Below, in pieces: positions 34,325-43,078 of a DNA stretch of 64,000 nt. The notes beneath the pieces are model-generated. The model was not told the DNA's origin, made no database searches, and worked only from the letters and a program-made list of their open reading frames with translations. Location: assembly GCF_000757385.1 (NCBI RefSeq), contig NZ_JRHH01000001.1, positions 62,001 through 126,000 on the forward strand. The letters are read 5' to 3'. The position numbers and the translations under genes were made by a program. Positions within the stretch are counted from its first letter, which is position 1; each line of letters starts with the position of its first letter. Source of the DNA: Flavobacterium aquatile LMG 4008 = ATCC 11947 (lineage in GTDB: Bacteria > Bacteroidota > Bacteroidia > Flavobacteriales > Flavobacteriaceae).

Positions 34325-34954
34325 TTAAACTATATCTAAAGTCTTAGCTTTATTCACTAAATCCACTAGATTGGTAACATTCAGTTTTTGCAATAATCGT
34401 AGTTTATAAGTACTAATTGTTTTTTCATTCAAGTCAAGAACTTTCGAAATTTCGTTGTTTTTCTTTCCGTCACACAAGTAACGTAAAACCTCAATTTCTC
34501 TGTTAGATAACTTTCTGTAGAGACGTTCACTTTTATTTTGTTTTGCAATAAGCGCCAAACTTTTCTTGATACTATCACTCAAAATTACAATTCCTTGATG
34601 AACCCTAATAATTGTAGTTCCAAGAGTTTCAAGCTTTGATGACTTATGAACAAAACCAGAAACACCAGCTTTAATTGCATTCGGAGCGTAAATTTGCTCG
34701 TTCAAGCTAGTAAAAATCAACACTTTGGTATTTGGGAAATTTTTGATAATGGCTTTCAACTCATAGATACTTTTTAATCCGTCAAGTTCAAGGTCAATTA
34801 CCAAGACATTTATCTCTTTATTTCGAAGCGCATCAGGCACCATATAGAAACTTCCCACATTAGAAACCACACTAATTTCTGGGTGATCTTTAAAATATGA
34901 CTTTACGCCGTAATGTACCACAGGATAATTATCGGCTAGGCAAACGTTGATCAT
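34325..34954 (-). CDS. NarL/LuxR-type response regulator
   Basis: The 209-residue protein has a receiver domain with acidic pocket D8, phosphoacceptor D54 (LVIDLELDG) and K-loop VSGFVHKSS. A C-terminal LuxR-type HTH follows (LSNREIEVLRYLCDGKKNNEIS, KTISTYKLRLLQKLNV). No histidine kinase is adjacent, so the partner is elsewhere. Regulon unknown. Confidence 0.92.
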   Translation of the reverse strand: MINVCLADNYPVVHYGVKSYFKDHPEISVVSNVGSFYMVPDALRNKEINVLVIDLELDGLKSIYELKAIIKNFPNTKVLIFTSLNEQIYAPNAIKAGVSGFVHKSSKLETLGTTIIRVHQGIVILSDSIKKSLALIAKQNKSERLYRKLSNREIEVLRYLCDGKKNNEISKVLDLNEKTISTYKLRLLQKLNVTNLVDLVNKAKTLDIV

Positions 34955-35038
34955 AATTTTAATTTTTTAAGAAATTAATACTCATAACTAATTGTAAAGT
35001 TAGTAAAAAAATACTAATTATGGTAATTTACTGAATAT

Positions 35039-35848
35039 TTAATATTTAAATGACGTTGGAACCAAACAAACTGGAATCGGATCCATCTTATGTTTATTTA
35101 CGAAATTAAGGCGTTTATAGATGTCAAAAACCTCTTTTTGTCGTCCAGAAAACTGTTCTGTAGCGCATCCTTTTTCATCTTCTAGCATTGCCCATTCCAA
35201 TTCGTCATAACTTGCACCAAGTTGATCTTCATCACTTCTATTATCACCAAACAATCCATCAGTCGGAGCTGCTTTTTGAATCGATTCTGGAATTTCCAAA
35301 AATTGTCCAAGCGCATAGACATCACTTTTCATTAAATCGGCAATCGGACTCAAATCAACGCCACCATCGCCATATTTTGTGTAAAATCCAACACCAAAAT
35401 CCTCCACCTTGTTTCCAGTTCCAGCAACCAACAATCCGTTAATTCCAGCAAAATAATACAAAGTCGTCATTCGCAAACGCGCTCTCGTGTTCGCTAACGA
35501 CAAATTATATTTCACATTATTCTCCGTTTTCGGCATTTCACCTTTAAAAGTTTCATAAATCGGAGTCAAATTTGCTTCAGCGCGACTCACATTACTAAAC
35601 TTTTTCATCAATTGCTCAATATGTTCTCTACCGCGACTCACCTGGTTTTCTGCCTGATGAATCGGCATTTCAACACACAACGTTGGTAAACCCGTTTGCG
35701 CACAAAGCGTAGAAGTCACCGCCGAATCTACTCCGCCAGAAATTCCCACAACAAAACCATTCACTTTTGCGTTATCCGCATAAGTCTTCAACCAATTTAC
35801 AATATGCGCGTTTACTTTTTCTACTTGAATCGTACTCGTTTTTGACAT
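35039..35848 (-). CDS. nadE: NH3-dependent NAD+ synthetase
   Basis: The enzyme amidates nicotinic acid adenine dinucleotide to NAD+, the last step of NAD synthesis. The 269-residue form lacks the glutaminase domain, so it uses ammonia. The PP-loop SGGVDS is at 37-42, and later motifs (LVAGTGNKVEDFGVGF, KYGDGGVDLSPIADL) are typical. Its promoter appears to overlap a divergent one towards gldB. It lies far from the SIR2 genes of the island; a functional link is only conceptual. Confidence 0.95.
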   Translation of the reverse strand: MSKTSTIQVEKVNAHIVNWLKTYADNAKVNGFVVGISGGVDSAVTSTLCAQTGLPTLCVEMPIHQAENQVSRGREHIEQLMKKFSNVSRAEANLTPIYETFKGEMPKTENNVKYNLSLANTRARLRMTTLYYFAGINGLLVAGTGNKVEDFGVGFYTKYGDGGVDLSPIADLMKSDVYALGQFLEIPESIQKAAPTDGLFGDNRSDEDQLGASYDELEWAMLEDEKGCATEQFSGRQKEVFDIYKRLNFVNKHKMDPIPVCLVPTSFKY

Positions 35849-35878
35849 TTTATTTAGAAGATTTAAAAATCCGTAATG

Positions 35879-35894
35879 TATATTTGCAAAAATA
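35879..35894. promoter_or_regulatory. Back-to-back -7 elements between nadE and gldB
   Basis: TATATTTG (35879-35886, plus strand) abuts CAAAAATA (35887-35894, TATTTTTG on the minus strand). The minus element is 39 bp from the nadE start; the plus element would give gldB a leader of about 185 nt. The two could not be occupied at once. Confidence 0.45.
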
Positions 35895-35953
35895 ATGAAT
35901 TAATTTTAAATATTTTTAAAAGCTATTTCCAGCTATTCACTGCAATCTTTCAC

Positions 35954-36032
35954 AATTTTAGGTTGTTTTTCTAAATAAAAAAAGAACTTCCGTTGGTCGT
36001 TTTTTTTCATCAAGAAAAACTAACCTAAAATT
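35954..36032 (+). promoter_or_regulatory. Long-range stem-loop in the gldB leader
   Basis: AATTTTAGGTTGTTTTTCT (35954-35972) pairs, with one bulge, with 36013-36032, enclosing a 40-nt loop that contains two poly-A/T tracts. It lies in the predicted leader 40 bp before gldB. Its role is unknown. Confidence 0.4.
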
Positions 36033-36074
36033 ATAAAAGGATTTCTGTTATTATCTGGGCTAAACCTTAGAATA

Positions 36075-37046
36075 ATGAAGAACACTTTTTTTATAATCCT
36101 ATTTTCAGTCTTGTTGTTTTCGTGCGACAAAAAATCAAAAGTAGAAAAAGCCGTAGAAGAAATTCCTGTAGAAATGAAACTCATTCGTTTCGAACAAGCT
36201 TTCTTCGAAGCAAAACCATCTGATTTACAATCTGTAAAAGCACAATATCCAGAATTTTTCCCAGCAGAAACACCAGATCAAGTGTGGTTAGAAAAAATGC
36301 AAAATCCACAATGGCGCGAGTTGTATGGCGAAGTAGAAAAAAAATACAAGAACTTTAATTCAAAACAAACCGAAATTGAAGAACTTTTCAAACACATAAA
36401 ATATTATTTTCCAACTATAAAAACACCAAATATTTACACCGTTATTGGTGAAATGGATTATAACAACAAAGTGATTTATGCCAACGATAAATTACTAATT
36501 GCATTAGAATTATACCTTGGTGGAAAACACCGTTTTTACGCCGAATTTCCAGAATATATTGCACAAAATTTCGAAGAAAGACAAATGTTGCCAGACATTG
36601 CCAACAGTTTTTCAACAGGAATTCTTCCTGCGCCAACAGACAAAACATTACTTTCTCAAATGATGTATTTTGGTAAAGAATTGTATCTAAAAGATTTATT
36701 ATTATCAGACGATTACACCGATGCTGAGAAAATTGGTTATACTCCAAAACAAATTTCTTGGAGTAAAGAAAACGAATATTTCATCTGGATGAACTTTGTA
36801 GAAAATAAATATTTGTACAGTTCCAACTCTAAGTTGGCAACGCAATTCATCAATTTAGCTCCGTTTTCAAAATTCTATTTAGAGATTGATAACGAATCAC
36901 CAGGTAGAATTGGGCAATGGATTGGATGGCAAATAGTACGATCTTTTATGGAAAACAATCCAAAAGTAACCGTGCAACAATTAATAAAAATGGATGCCAA
37001 CAGCATCTTCGAACAATCAAAATACAAACCTAAAAAGAATGAGTAA
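36075..37046 (+). CDS. gldB: Gliding motility lipoprotein GldB
   Basis: The 323-residue lipoprotein (lipobox LLFSC, C17) matches GldB of Flavobacterium, one of the proteins needed for gliding and for the type IX secretion machinery's function. Recognised segments are EMKLIRFEQAFFE, VIGEMDYNNKVIYANDKLLIALELYLG and RIGQWIGWQIVRSFM. It overlaps gldC by 8 bp, the order seen in gliding flavobacteria. Confidence 0.93.
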   Translation: MKNTFFIILFSVLLFSCDKKSKVEKAVEEIPVEMKLIRFEQAFFEAKPSDLQSVKAQYPEFFPAETPDQVWLEKMQNPQWRELYGEVEKKYKNFNSKQTEIEELFKHIKYYFPTIKTPNIYTVIGEMDYNNKVIYANDKLLIALELYLGGKHRFYAEFPEYIAQNFEERQMLPDIANSFSTGILPAPTDKTLLSQMMYFGKELYLKDLLLSDDYTDAEKIGYTPKQISWSKENEYFIWMNFVENKYLYSSNSKLATQFINLAPFSKFYLEIDNESPGRIGQWIGWQIVRSFMENNPKVTVQQLIKMDANSIFEQSKYKPKKNE

Positions 37047-37374
37047 CACAATAACTTCCGAAATAAAATTCGTAGTAGAATTAGACGAACACAGAGTTCC
37101 CGAAAAATTAACATGGACAGCACAAGATGGCGGCGTTGATCTTGAAGAAGCCAAAGCCATGTTGCTTTCAATTTGGGATAACAAAACTAAAGAAACATTA
37201 CGAATTGATTTATGGACAAAAGACATGCCGGTAGATGAAATGAAAATCTTCTTTCATCAAACATTAGTTGCAATGGCAGACACATTTGAACGTGCCACTC
37301 AAGATGAGAAAATGGCAGCAACAATGCGAGATTTCACCGATTATTTCGCCGAGAAACTAGAATTAAAAGGATAA
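37039..37374 (+). CDS. gldC: Gliding motility protein GldC
   Basis: The 111-residue cytoplasmic-looking protein has the GldC signature segments IKFVVELDEHRVPEKLTW, DLWTKDMPVDEMK and ADTFERATQDEKMA. GldC supports gliding, probably by stabilising GldB. The ATG at 37039, overlapping gldB, is chosen over an upstream in-frame ATG (36994) because the family starts with MSNTITSEIKF. Confidence 0.93.
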   Translation: MSNTITSEIKFVVELDEHRVPEKLTWTAQDGGVDLEEAKAMLLSIWDNKTKETLRIDLWTKDMPVDEMKIFFHQTLVAMADTFERATQDEKMAATMRDFTDYFAEKLELKG

Positions 37375-37408
37375 AAAAAATGGTTCGCAATTGCGAACCA
37401 TTTTTTTG
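37372..37408. terminator. Bidirectional terminator between gldC and engB
   Basis: A perfect 22-bp palindrome (37380-37401, half-site ATGGTTCGCAA) is flanked by an A-run on the left and a T-run on the right. Confidence 0.88.
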
Positions 37409-37411
37409 TTT

Positions 37412-38032
37412 TTAAAACTCATTCAAATCTTTATAAACTTCAACGTTAATTTCTTCAATATAATTAAGAAGTGTGTCTTTTCCGGTTCCTTCTGTTGCTG
37501 AGGTTACAAAGTAAGGAGGCATTTCTTCCCAATTGTGAGCAATCAGTTGTTTCTTGTAGGCAGCTACGTGCGAATCAATTTTGGTCTTACTAATTTTATC
37601 TGCTTTAGTAAAAACAATACAAAACGGAATTTCACTTTCACCAAGATATTCTATAAATTCAATATCAATTTTTTGCGCTTCAAGACGAATATCTATCAAT
37701 ACAAAAGCGCAAACCAGTTGTTCTCTTGTTTCAAAATAATCGGTAATAAATTCTTGAAAAACTTCTTTGGTTTTCTTAGAAACTCTAGCATATCCATAAC
37801 CTGGTAAATCAACTAAAAACCAATTGGAATTAATTTTAAAGTGATTAATAAGTTGCGTTTTTCCTGGTTTTCCAGAAGTTTTAGCCAAGTTTTTATGGTT
37901 GGTAATCATGTTAATTAACGATGATTTTCCAACATTTGATCTGCCAATAAAAGCATATTCTGGCAAACGTTCCGTTGGACATTTACTTACATCAGAATTA
38001 CTAATTATAAATTCGGCGGTTGTAATTTTCAT
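37412..38032 (-). CDS. engB: Ribosome biogenesis GTPase EngB (YihA/YsxC)
   Basis: The essential small GTPase acts in 50S subunit assembly. The 206-residue protein has G1 GRSNVGKSS, G2 region GKPGKTQ, G3 DLPGYGYA, G4 TKAD and G5 TSATEG. The ATG at 38032 gives the usual MKITTAEFI start; the frame extends seven codons upstream. Confidence 0.95.
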   Translation of the reverse strand: MKITTAEFIISNSDVSKCPTERLPEYAFIGRSNVGKSSLINMITNHKNLAKTSGKPGKTQLINHFKINSNWFLVDLPGYGYARVSKKTKEVFQEFITDYFETREQLVCAFVLIDIRLEAQKIDIEFIEYLGESEIPFCIVFTKADKISKTKIDSHVAAYKKQLIAHNWEEMPPYFVTSATEGTGKDTLLNYIEEINVEVYKDLNEF

Positions 38033-38042
38033 TTTATTGTCA

Positions 38043-38065
38043 TTGCGAGGCACGAAGCAATCTCG
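38043..38065 (+). repeat. Short REP-like element
   Basis: TTGCGAGGCACGAAGCAATC is a palindromic intergenic element found in many bacteria; a second copy lies at 55573-55594. Confidence 0.6.
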
Positions 38066-38097
38066 TTTAAGTATAGAATATTATTTGTAATTAACTT

Positions 38098-38883
38098 TTA
38101 CAAATGTTCTTTTTGCAACCAAACATCAAGAATTTCATTGAACTTGTCTGGATGTTCCATCATTGCTGCATGTCCGCATTTGTCAATCCAATATAAATCG
38201 GAGTTTGGCATTAAGCGGTGAAATTCTTCAGCAACATCTGGCGGAGTTACAGCATCATTTTTACCCCAAATCAAACACGTTTTTACATGCATTTTTGGTA
38301 AATCTTTAGCCATATTATGACGAATCGCACTCTTAGCAATAGTAAGCGTTTTTATAACTTTAATTCTGTCATTTACCACGCCAAAAACTTCATCAACAAT
38401 CTCTTTTGTCGCTACTTTTGGATCGTAAAAAACGTCTTCGGCCTTCTTTTTTATGTATTCATAATCACCTCTTTTAGGATAACTATCGCCCATTGCGCTT
38501 TCGTAAAGGCCTGAACTTCCTGTGATTACTAATCCTGCAACTTTTTCCGGGTACATTTTAGTATGATACAAAGCGATATGTCCACCAAGTGAATTTCCAA
38601 GTAAAATCACTCTATCAAAACCTTTGTATGTTATAAAATCTTTCACATATCTAGCGAAAGCCTTTACATTGGTTTTTAAGATATTTTGTGTATAAAGTGG
38701 TAACTCAGGAATAACAATTTTGTATCCTTTTTGAGAAAAGTGTTTTGCTACGCCTTCAAAATTACTCAATCCGCCCATCAAACCGTGTAAAATCACGATT
38801 GGCGTACCTTCACCAATTTCTATATAGCTGTATTTACCGTCTTTTGTAGAATTCAAATCCATAAATTGTTTCCTAATTTTCAA
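38098..38883 (-). CDS. Alpha/beta hydrolase
   Basis: The 261-residue protein has the oxyanion segment ILHGLMGG, the nucleophile elbow GNSLGG with S98, the acid in IWGKNDAVTPP and the late histidine in DKCGHAAMMEHP. The substrate is unknown. A start at the eighth codon is also possible. CAAATATA at 38890-38897 (TATATTTG on the minus strand) is a good -7 element for it. Confidence 0.88.
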   Translation of the reverse strand: MKIRKQFMDLNSTKDGKYSYIEIGEGTPIVILHGLMGGLSNFEGVAKHFSQKGYKIVIPELPLYTQNILKTNVKAFARYVKDFITYKGFDRVILLGNSLGGHIALYHTKMYPEKVAGLVITGSSGLYESAMGDSYPKRGDYEYIKKKAEDVFYDPKVATKEIVDEVFGVVNDRIKVIKTLTIAKSAIRHNMAKDLPKMHVKTCLIWGKNDAVTPPDVAEEFHRLMPNSDLYWIDKCGHAAMMEHPDKFNEILDVWLQKEHL

Positions 38884-39265
38884 TTGTTACAAATATAAGT
38901 TTTTATCGATAAAATCATAGTATAAAATGAATTATTTAGACAAAAATCACATTAACCTAACATCATATTCTGTAAGACTTTTAGGTGGTAATTATCAACA
39001 TTTTAACTCGATTTTTTTTAAAATAAAGTAAACTCAAAATTTGAAATTTCTTTAAATTTTTCGCAACAAATTCTTTTTTATTCTCAATTTATAATTAAAA
39101 ACACAACAATTCTTAATGCTTTGTTAATTATTGTGCAATTGCTTTAACAATTTTTGCCGCTTTTAAATTTGATTAAAGTGGTAAAACTTATTAACAAAGT
39201 GGTATTTTGTGGTAAAATGTGGTAAAATATTTTATATTTTTGCTCATATCATTTAAAAAAATTAG
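38884..39265. other. Intergenic region with divergent promoters of the hydrolase and mraZ
   Basis: This is 382 bp of very AT-rich DNA. The left end holds the minus-strand -7 element of the hydrolase gene; the right end holds the mraZ operator and promoter. In between (about 38900-39170) I see no gene or clear structure. Confidence 0.6.
39178..39242 (+). promoter_or_regulatory. MraZ-type operator (four GTGG boxes) and mraZ promoter
   Basis: GTGG boxes start at 39178, 39199, 39209 and 39219, spaced 21, 10 and 10 bp, most within AAAGTGGTA- or GTGGTAAAA-type sequence. Three boxes in helical register and one offset by about two turns fit known MraZ sites, which are direct repeats at 10-bp spacing. 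The -7 element TATTTTTG (39235-39242) follows. This is probably the autoregulated promoter of the whole division cluster. Confidence 0.75.
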
Positions 39266-39742
39266 TTGTTGAATTCAATAATCGGAACATACGAGTGTAA
39301 AGTTGATGCCAAAGGAAGGTTGCTTTTGCCTGCGCCTTTCAAAAAGCAATTGGCTGCTTCTCTTCAAGACGGATTTGTCTTGAAGCGCTCTGTTTTTCAG
39401 CCGTGTCTTGAATTGTATCCAATGAGTGAATGGAATTTAATGATGCAAAAAATCAATAAACTCAACCGATTTGTGAAGAAAAATAACGATTTCATTCGTC
39501 GTTTTACTGCAGGTGTAAAAGTGGTTGAAATTGATACTCTTGGGCGATTACTTGTTCCAAAAGACCTAACAACTTTTGCTCAAATTTCTAAAGATATTGT
39601 ATTGTCATCGGCAGTAAATATTATTGAAATCTGGGATAAAGAATTATACGAAAAATCAATTGATGATTCTGTTGTTGACTTTGCCGATTTGGCAGAAGAT
39701 GTAATGGGAAATGTAAATGACGACGACAATGGAATATCATAA
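39266..39742 (+). CDS. mraZ: Transcriptional regulator MraZ
   Basis: The 158-residue AbrB-like double-barrel regulator controls the division/cell-wall operon. Two SpoVT/AbrB repeats are visible: TYECKVDAKGRLLLPAPFKK near the N-terminus and VVEIDTLGRLLVPKDL in the middle. The start codon is one of two consecutive TTG codons (39266 or 39269); no ATG fits the family N-terminus. The operator boxes lie directly upstream. It overlaps rsmH. Confidence 0.93.
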   Translation: MLNSIIGTYECKVDAKGRLLLPAPFKKQLAASLQDGFVLKRSVFQPCLELYPMSEWNLMMQKINKLNRFVKKNNDFIRRFTAGVKVVEIDTLGRLLVPKDLTTFAQISKDIVLSSAVNIIEIWDKELYEKSIDDSVVDFADLAEDVMGNVNDDDNGIS

Positions 39743-40625
39743 TCCAGTTTTATTAAAGGAAACAGTTGACGGTTTGAATATCAAGCCAGATGGTGTTTAT
39801 GTAGATGTCACTTTTGGTGGTGGCGGACACTCGAAAGAAATTTTGAGTCGATTAAATGCCAACGGAAAATTATTTGGATTTGATCAAGATGAAGATGCTT
39901 GGGGAAATGCTTTGCCAGACGAACGATTTACGTTAATTCAAGAAAATTTTAGATACATAAAACGTTTTTTAAGATTTCACGGAATTAAAGAAGTTGACGG
40001 AATTCTGGCAGATTTAGGAGTTTCATCGCATCAATTTGATGTCCCAGAAAGAGGTTTTTCTACCCGATTTGATGCCGATTTAGACATGAGAATGAGTAAA
40101 AAAAATGAATTGGATGCTCATAAAATTATAAATGAATACGATGATGCCAACTTAAAAAGAGTTTTTCTTGATTACGGCGAATTAAAAATTGCACCAGCTC
40201 TTGCAAGAACAATTATTGAAGCAAGAGAAATAAAATCGATTGATACAACAGACGAATTGAAACTGATTTTACAACGATTTCTTCCGGAGCAATTTAAGAA
40301 TAAAGTTTTGGCTCAAATCTATCAAGCAATTAGAATTGAAGTAAATCAAGAAATGGATGTTTTGAAAGAATTTCTAGAGCAATCATTAGATATTTTAAAA
40401 CCAGAAGGACGATTAAGTGTGATTTCCTATCATTCATTAGAAGATAGATTGGTAAAAAGATTCATGAAAAACGGAATGTTCGAAGGCGAACCCGAAAAAG
40501 ATTTCTTCGGAAATTTCTCGGTTCCATTCAAGTTAATAGGAAAACTAATTGTTCCAACAGAAGAAGAAATAAAAATTAACAACAGAGCAAGAAGCGCGAA
40601 GTTAAGAATTGCAGAGAAAAAATAG
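39729..40625 (+). CDS. rsmH: 16S rRNA (cytosine1402-N4)-methyltransferase
   Basis: The SAM-dependent enzyme modifies C1402 in the ribosomal P site. The 298-residue protein has motif I DVTFGGGGHSKEIL, FDQDEDA, ILADLGVSSHQFD, and the late SYHSLEDRLVKRF and NNRARSAKLRIAE. The ATG at 39729 (MEYHNPVLL) fits the family; a start at 39717 is possible. It overlaps the mraZ 3' end by 14 bp. Confidence 0.96.
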   Translation: MEYHNPVLLKETVDGLNIKPDGVYVDVTFGGGGHSKEILSRLNANGKLFGFDQDEDAWGNALPDERFTLIQENFRYIKRFLRFHGIKEVDGILADLGVSSHQFDVPERGFSTRFDADLDMRMSKKNELDAHKIINEYDDANLKRVFLDYGELKIAPALARTIIEAREIKSIDTTDELKLILQRFLPEQFKNKVLAQIYQAIRIEVNQEMDVLKEFLEQSLDILKPEGRLSVISYHSLEDRLVKRFMKNGMFEGEPEKDFFGNFSVPFKLIGKLIVPTEEEIKINNRARSAKLRIAEKK

Positions 40626-40733
40626 ATTGCAGATTTCAGATATCAGAAAATTGATTTCAGAAACAGAATATGAAGAAAAAAACTTTGCGACTTAGTGTCT
40701 TTGTGGCAAAAAAATACTTTGAGACTTAAATAA

Positions 40734-41081
40734 ATGAAAGGCGGAATTTATAACATATTAAAAGCTCGATTTCTTGTCAATGAAGACGCCACCAAAAACT
40801 GGCGATTCATTGTTTTTTTGATTGTTCTTGCCATTATTATGATTGCAAATACGCATCGATTTGAACAAAAAGTTTTTAGAATTTCCGATTTGACTAATGA
40901 AGTTAAAGAATTACGTTCAGAATTTGTTGACAGACGATCAGAGTTAATGAAGCTTAAAATGGAATCGACGATTTCTAAAAAAATGGAAGCTAGAAGTATT
41001 TTCCCATCACAAGTTCCACCGCAAAAAATAAAAGTTAAAAAACAAGAAGAAAAAAGTTTCTTTAAAAAAATATGGCAGTAG
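40734..41081 (+). CDS. ftsL: Cell division protein FtsL
   Basis: The 115-residue bitopic membrane protein has a short cytoplasmic part, one transmembrane helix (about 23-41, WRFIVFLIVLAIIMIANT), then a periplasmic coiled coil (KVFRISDLTNEVKELRSEFV). Position between rsmH and ftsI and the topology identify it as FtsL. It overlaps ftsI by 10 bp. The preceding 108-bp gap holds a degenerate copy of the TTTGCGAC..GTCTTTGTGGC repeat. Confidence 0.88.
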   Translation: MKGGIYNILKARFLVNEDATKNWRFIVFLIVLAIIMIANTHRFEQKVFRISDLTNEVKELRSEFVDRRSELMKLKMESTISKKMEARSIFPSQVPPQKIKVKKQEEKSFFKKIWQ

Positions 41082-43078
41082 AAGATAAAAATATCTCTTA
41101 CAGAATCTATCTGGTAGCATTCTTCATCTTTTTGATGGCGATTGCAATTACTGTGAAACTAACTAATATACAGTGGGTTGAAGGTGATTATTACAGAAAA
41201 TTAGCCAAAGAAAGAACAGTAAGAACTTTTGTAATTCCGGCAAATAAAGGAAATATTTATTCGGCAGACGGAAGTTTATTGGCAACATCAATTCCAAATT
41301 ATACCATTCGTTTTGATGCAGTCGCGCCAAAAGAAGAAGATTTTGAAAAAAATGTCAAACCATTAGCCGATGAATTGTCAAAATTATTAGGTAAATCAAG
41401 TTCGTCATACCAATCTTTATTGAGAAAAGCACGAGCCAATAAAAACAGATATACCTTTTTAGCCGAAGATTTAAGTTATACCGAATATGCCAAAATAAAA
41501 TCATTTCCGCTATTCAATAAAGGTGCAAATAAAGGCGGAATTATCGTAGAACAGCAAACCGTTCGCGAACATCCAATTGGTAAAATTGCCGAGAGAACCA
41601 TTGGTTACGAAAGAATTGATGATAAAGGTCAACTAAAAAGAGTTGGAATCGAAGGTGCATTCGGAAAATATTTAAACGGAAAAGACGGTAAAGTTTTAAA
41701 ACAAAAAATTGCTAAAGGTCAGTGGAAACCTATTCGTGATGTTAACGAAGTTGATCCGCAAGATGGTTACGATGTAATTTCTACTATTGATGTTTACATT
41801 CAAGATATTGCACATCATGCTTTGTTGAAGCAACTTGAAGAATATAAAGCAGAACACGGTTGTGTTGTAGTTATGGAAACCAAAACTGGTAAAGTAAAAG
41901 CCATTTCTAATCTTGGAAGAGATAAAAAATCAGGTAATTATTACGAAACTATAAATTATGCCGTTGCCGAATCGCACGAACCAGGTTCTACTTTTAAATT
42001 AGTAGATATGATCGCGCTTCTTGATGATAACAAAGTTGATACATCTAAGGTTTACGACAGTCGCGGTGGTGTAATTACTTATAGAGGTGACAAAGTAAGA
42101 GATTCTCACGAAGGTGGTTATGGTAAAATTTCGCTTGGAAAAGGTTTCGAAGTTTCATCAAATACGATTTTGGTTCAAGCAGTTTACGAAAATTATAAAA
42201 ATAATCCGCAAGAATTTATTGATAGGATCAGCAAATTGGGGTTAGATAAACCTCTTGGATTACCATTTCAAGGAGAAGGGAAACCTACAGTCCATAAACC
42301 TGGTGATAAGAGTTGGAATGGTAACACATTGCCTTGGATGGCGTACGGATATAGTGTTGCAATGACGCCTTTACAAACGTTGACATTGTATAATGCTGTC
42401 GCAAATAATGGAGAAATGGTAAAACCGCAATTTGTATCAGAAATTAAAGAGTGGAATAAAACCATTAAAAAATACGATAAACAAGTCATCAATCCAAAGA
42501 TATGTTCCGATGAAACTATCAAAAAATTGAAATCTCTTTTAACAAATGTTGTAAAAAGAGGAACAGGCGCGAAGCTTTATTCTAAAGATTTTTCTATGGC
42601 AGGAAAAACAGGAACTGCTGAAGCAAATTATGGTAAAAATGGAGGAAATGATCATCATTATATTTCTTCGTTCGTCGGATTCTTTCCTGCTGAAAACCCT
42701 AAATATTCTTGTATTGTTGTGGTTCACGAACCAAATACATCCTTGAATAATTATTATGGTGCCGATGTTGCTGGACCAGTTTTTAAACGTATTGCGCAAA
42801 AGATTTTTACAGATGCGCCATCAACAAATGAAATTAAAAATTTGGACAAAAAAATTGCCAAGCAAGAAAATAAATACCAAGAATATTATACTAAAGCACA
42901 AAATGTAAAAAGTAAAATTCCTAATTTAAAAGGAATGTCTGGTATGGATGCAGTTGCTTTATTAGGAAATTTAGGTATCAAAGTTACGGTTAAAGGTGTT
43001 GGAAAGGTTAAAAAACAATCCATTCAAGCCGGTCAACCAATTATAAAAAATTCAACTATAATATTAGAATTATCGTGA
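41072..43078 (+). CDS. ftsI: Septal peptidoglycan transpeptidase FtsI (PBP3)
   Basis: The class B penicillin-binding protein cross-links septal peptidoglycan. The 668-residue protein has an N-terminal transmembrane helix (about 10-28), a dimerisation domain and a transpeptidase domain with S306-TFK, SSN at 362-364 and KTG at 512-514. A C-terminal PASTA domain lies at about 609-668 (IPNLKGMSGMDAVALLGNLG), as is usual in Bacteroidetes but not in E. coli. Its TGA stop overlaps the murE GTG start. Confidence 0.96.
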   Translation: MAVEDKNISYRIYLVAFFIFLMAIAITVKLTNIQWVEGDYYRKLAKERTVRTFVIPANKGNIYSADGSLLATSIPNYTIRFDAVAPKEEDFEKNVKPLADELSKLLGKSSSSYQSLLRKARANKNRYTFLAEDLSYTEYAKIKSFPLFNKGANKGGIIVEQQTVREHPIGKIAERTIGYERIDDKGQLKRVGIEGAFGKYLNGKDGKVLKQKIAKGQWKPIRDVNEVDPQDGYDVISTIDVYIQDIAHHALLKQLEEYKAEHGCVVVMETKTGKVKAISNLGRDKKSGNYYETINYAVAESHEPGSTFKLVDMIALLDDNKVDTSKVYDSRGGVITYRGDKVRDSHEGGYGKISLGKGFEVSSNTILVQAVYENYKNNPQEFIDRISKLGLDKPLGLPFQGEGKPTVHKPGDKSWNGNTLPWMAYGYSVAMTPLQTLTLYNAVANNGEMVKPQFVSEIKEWNKTIKKYDKQVINPKICSDETIKKLKSLLTNVVKRGTGAKLYSKDFSMAGKTGTAEANYGKNGGNDHHYISSFVGFFPAENPKYSCIVVVHEPNTSLNNYYGADVAGPVFKRIAQKIFTDAPSTNEIKNLDKKIAKQENKYQEYYTKAQNVKSKIPNLKGMSGMDAVALLGNLGIKVTVKGVGKVKKQSIQAGQPIIKNSTIILELS

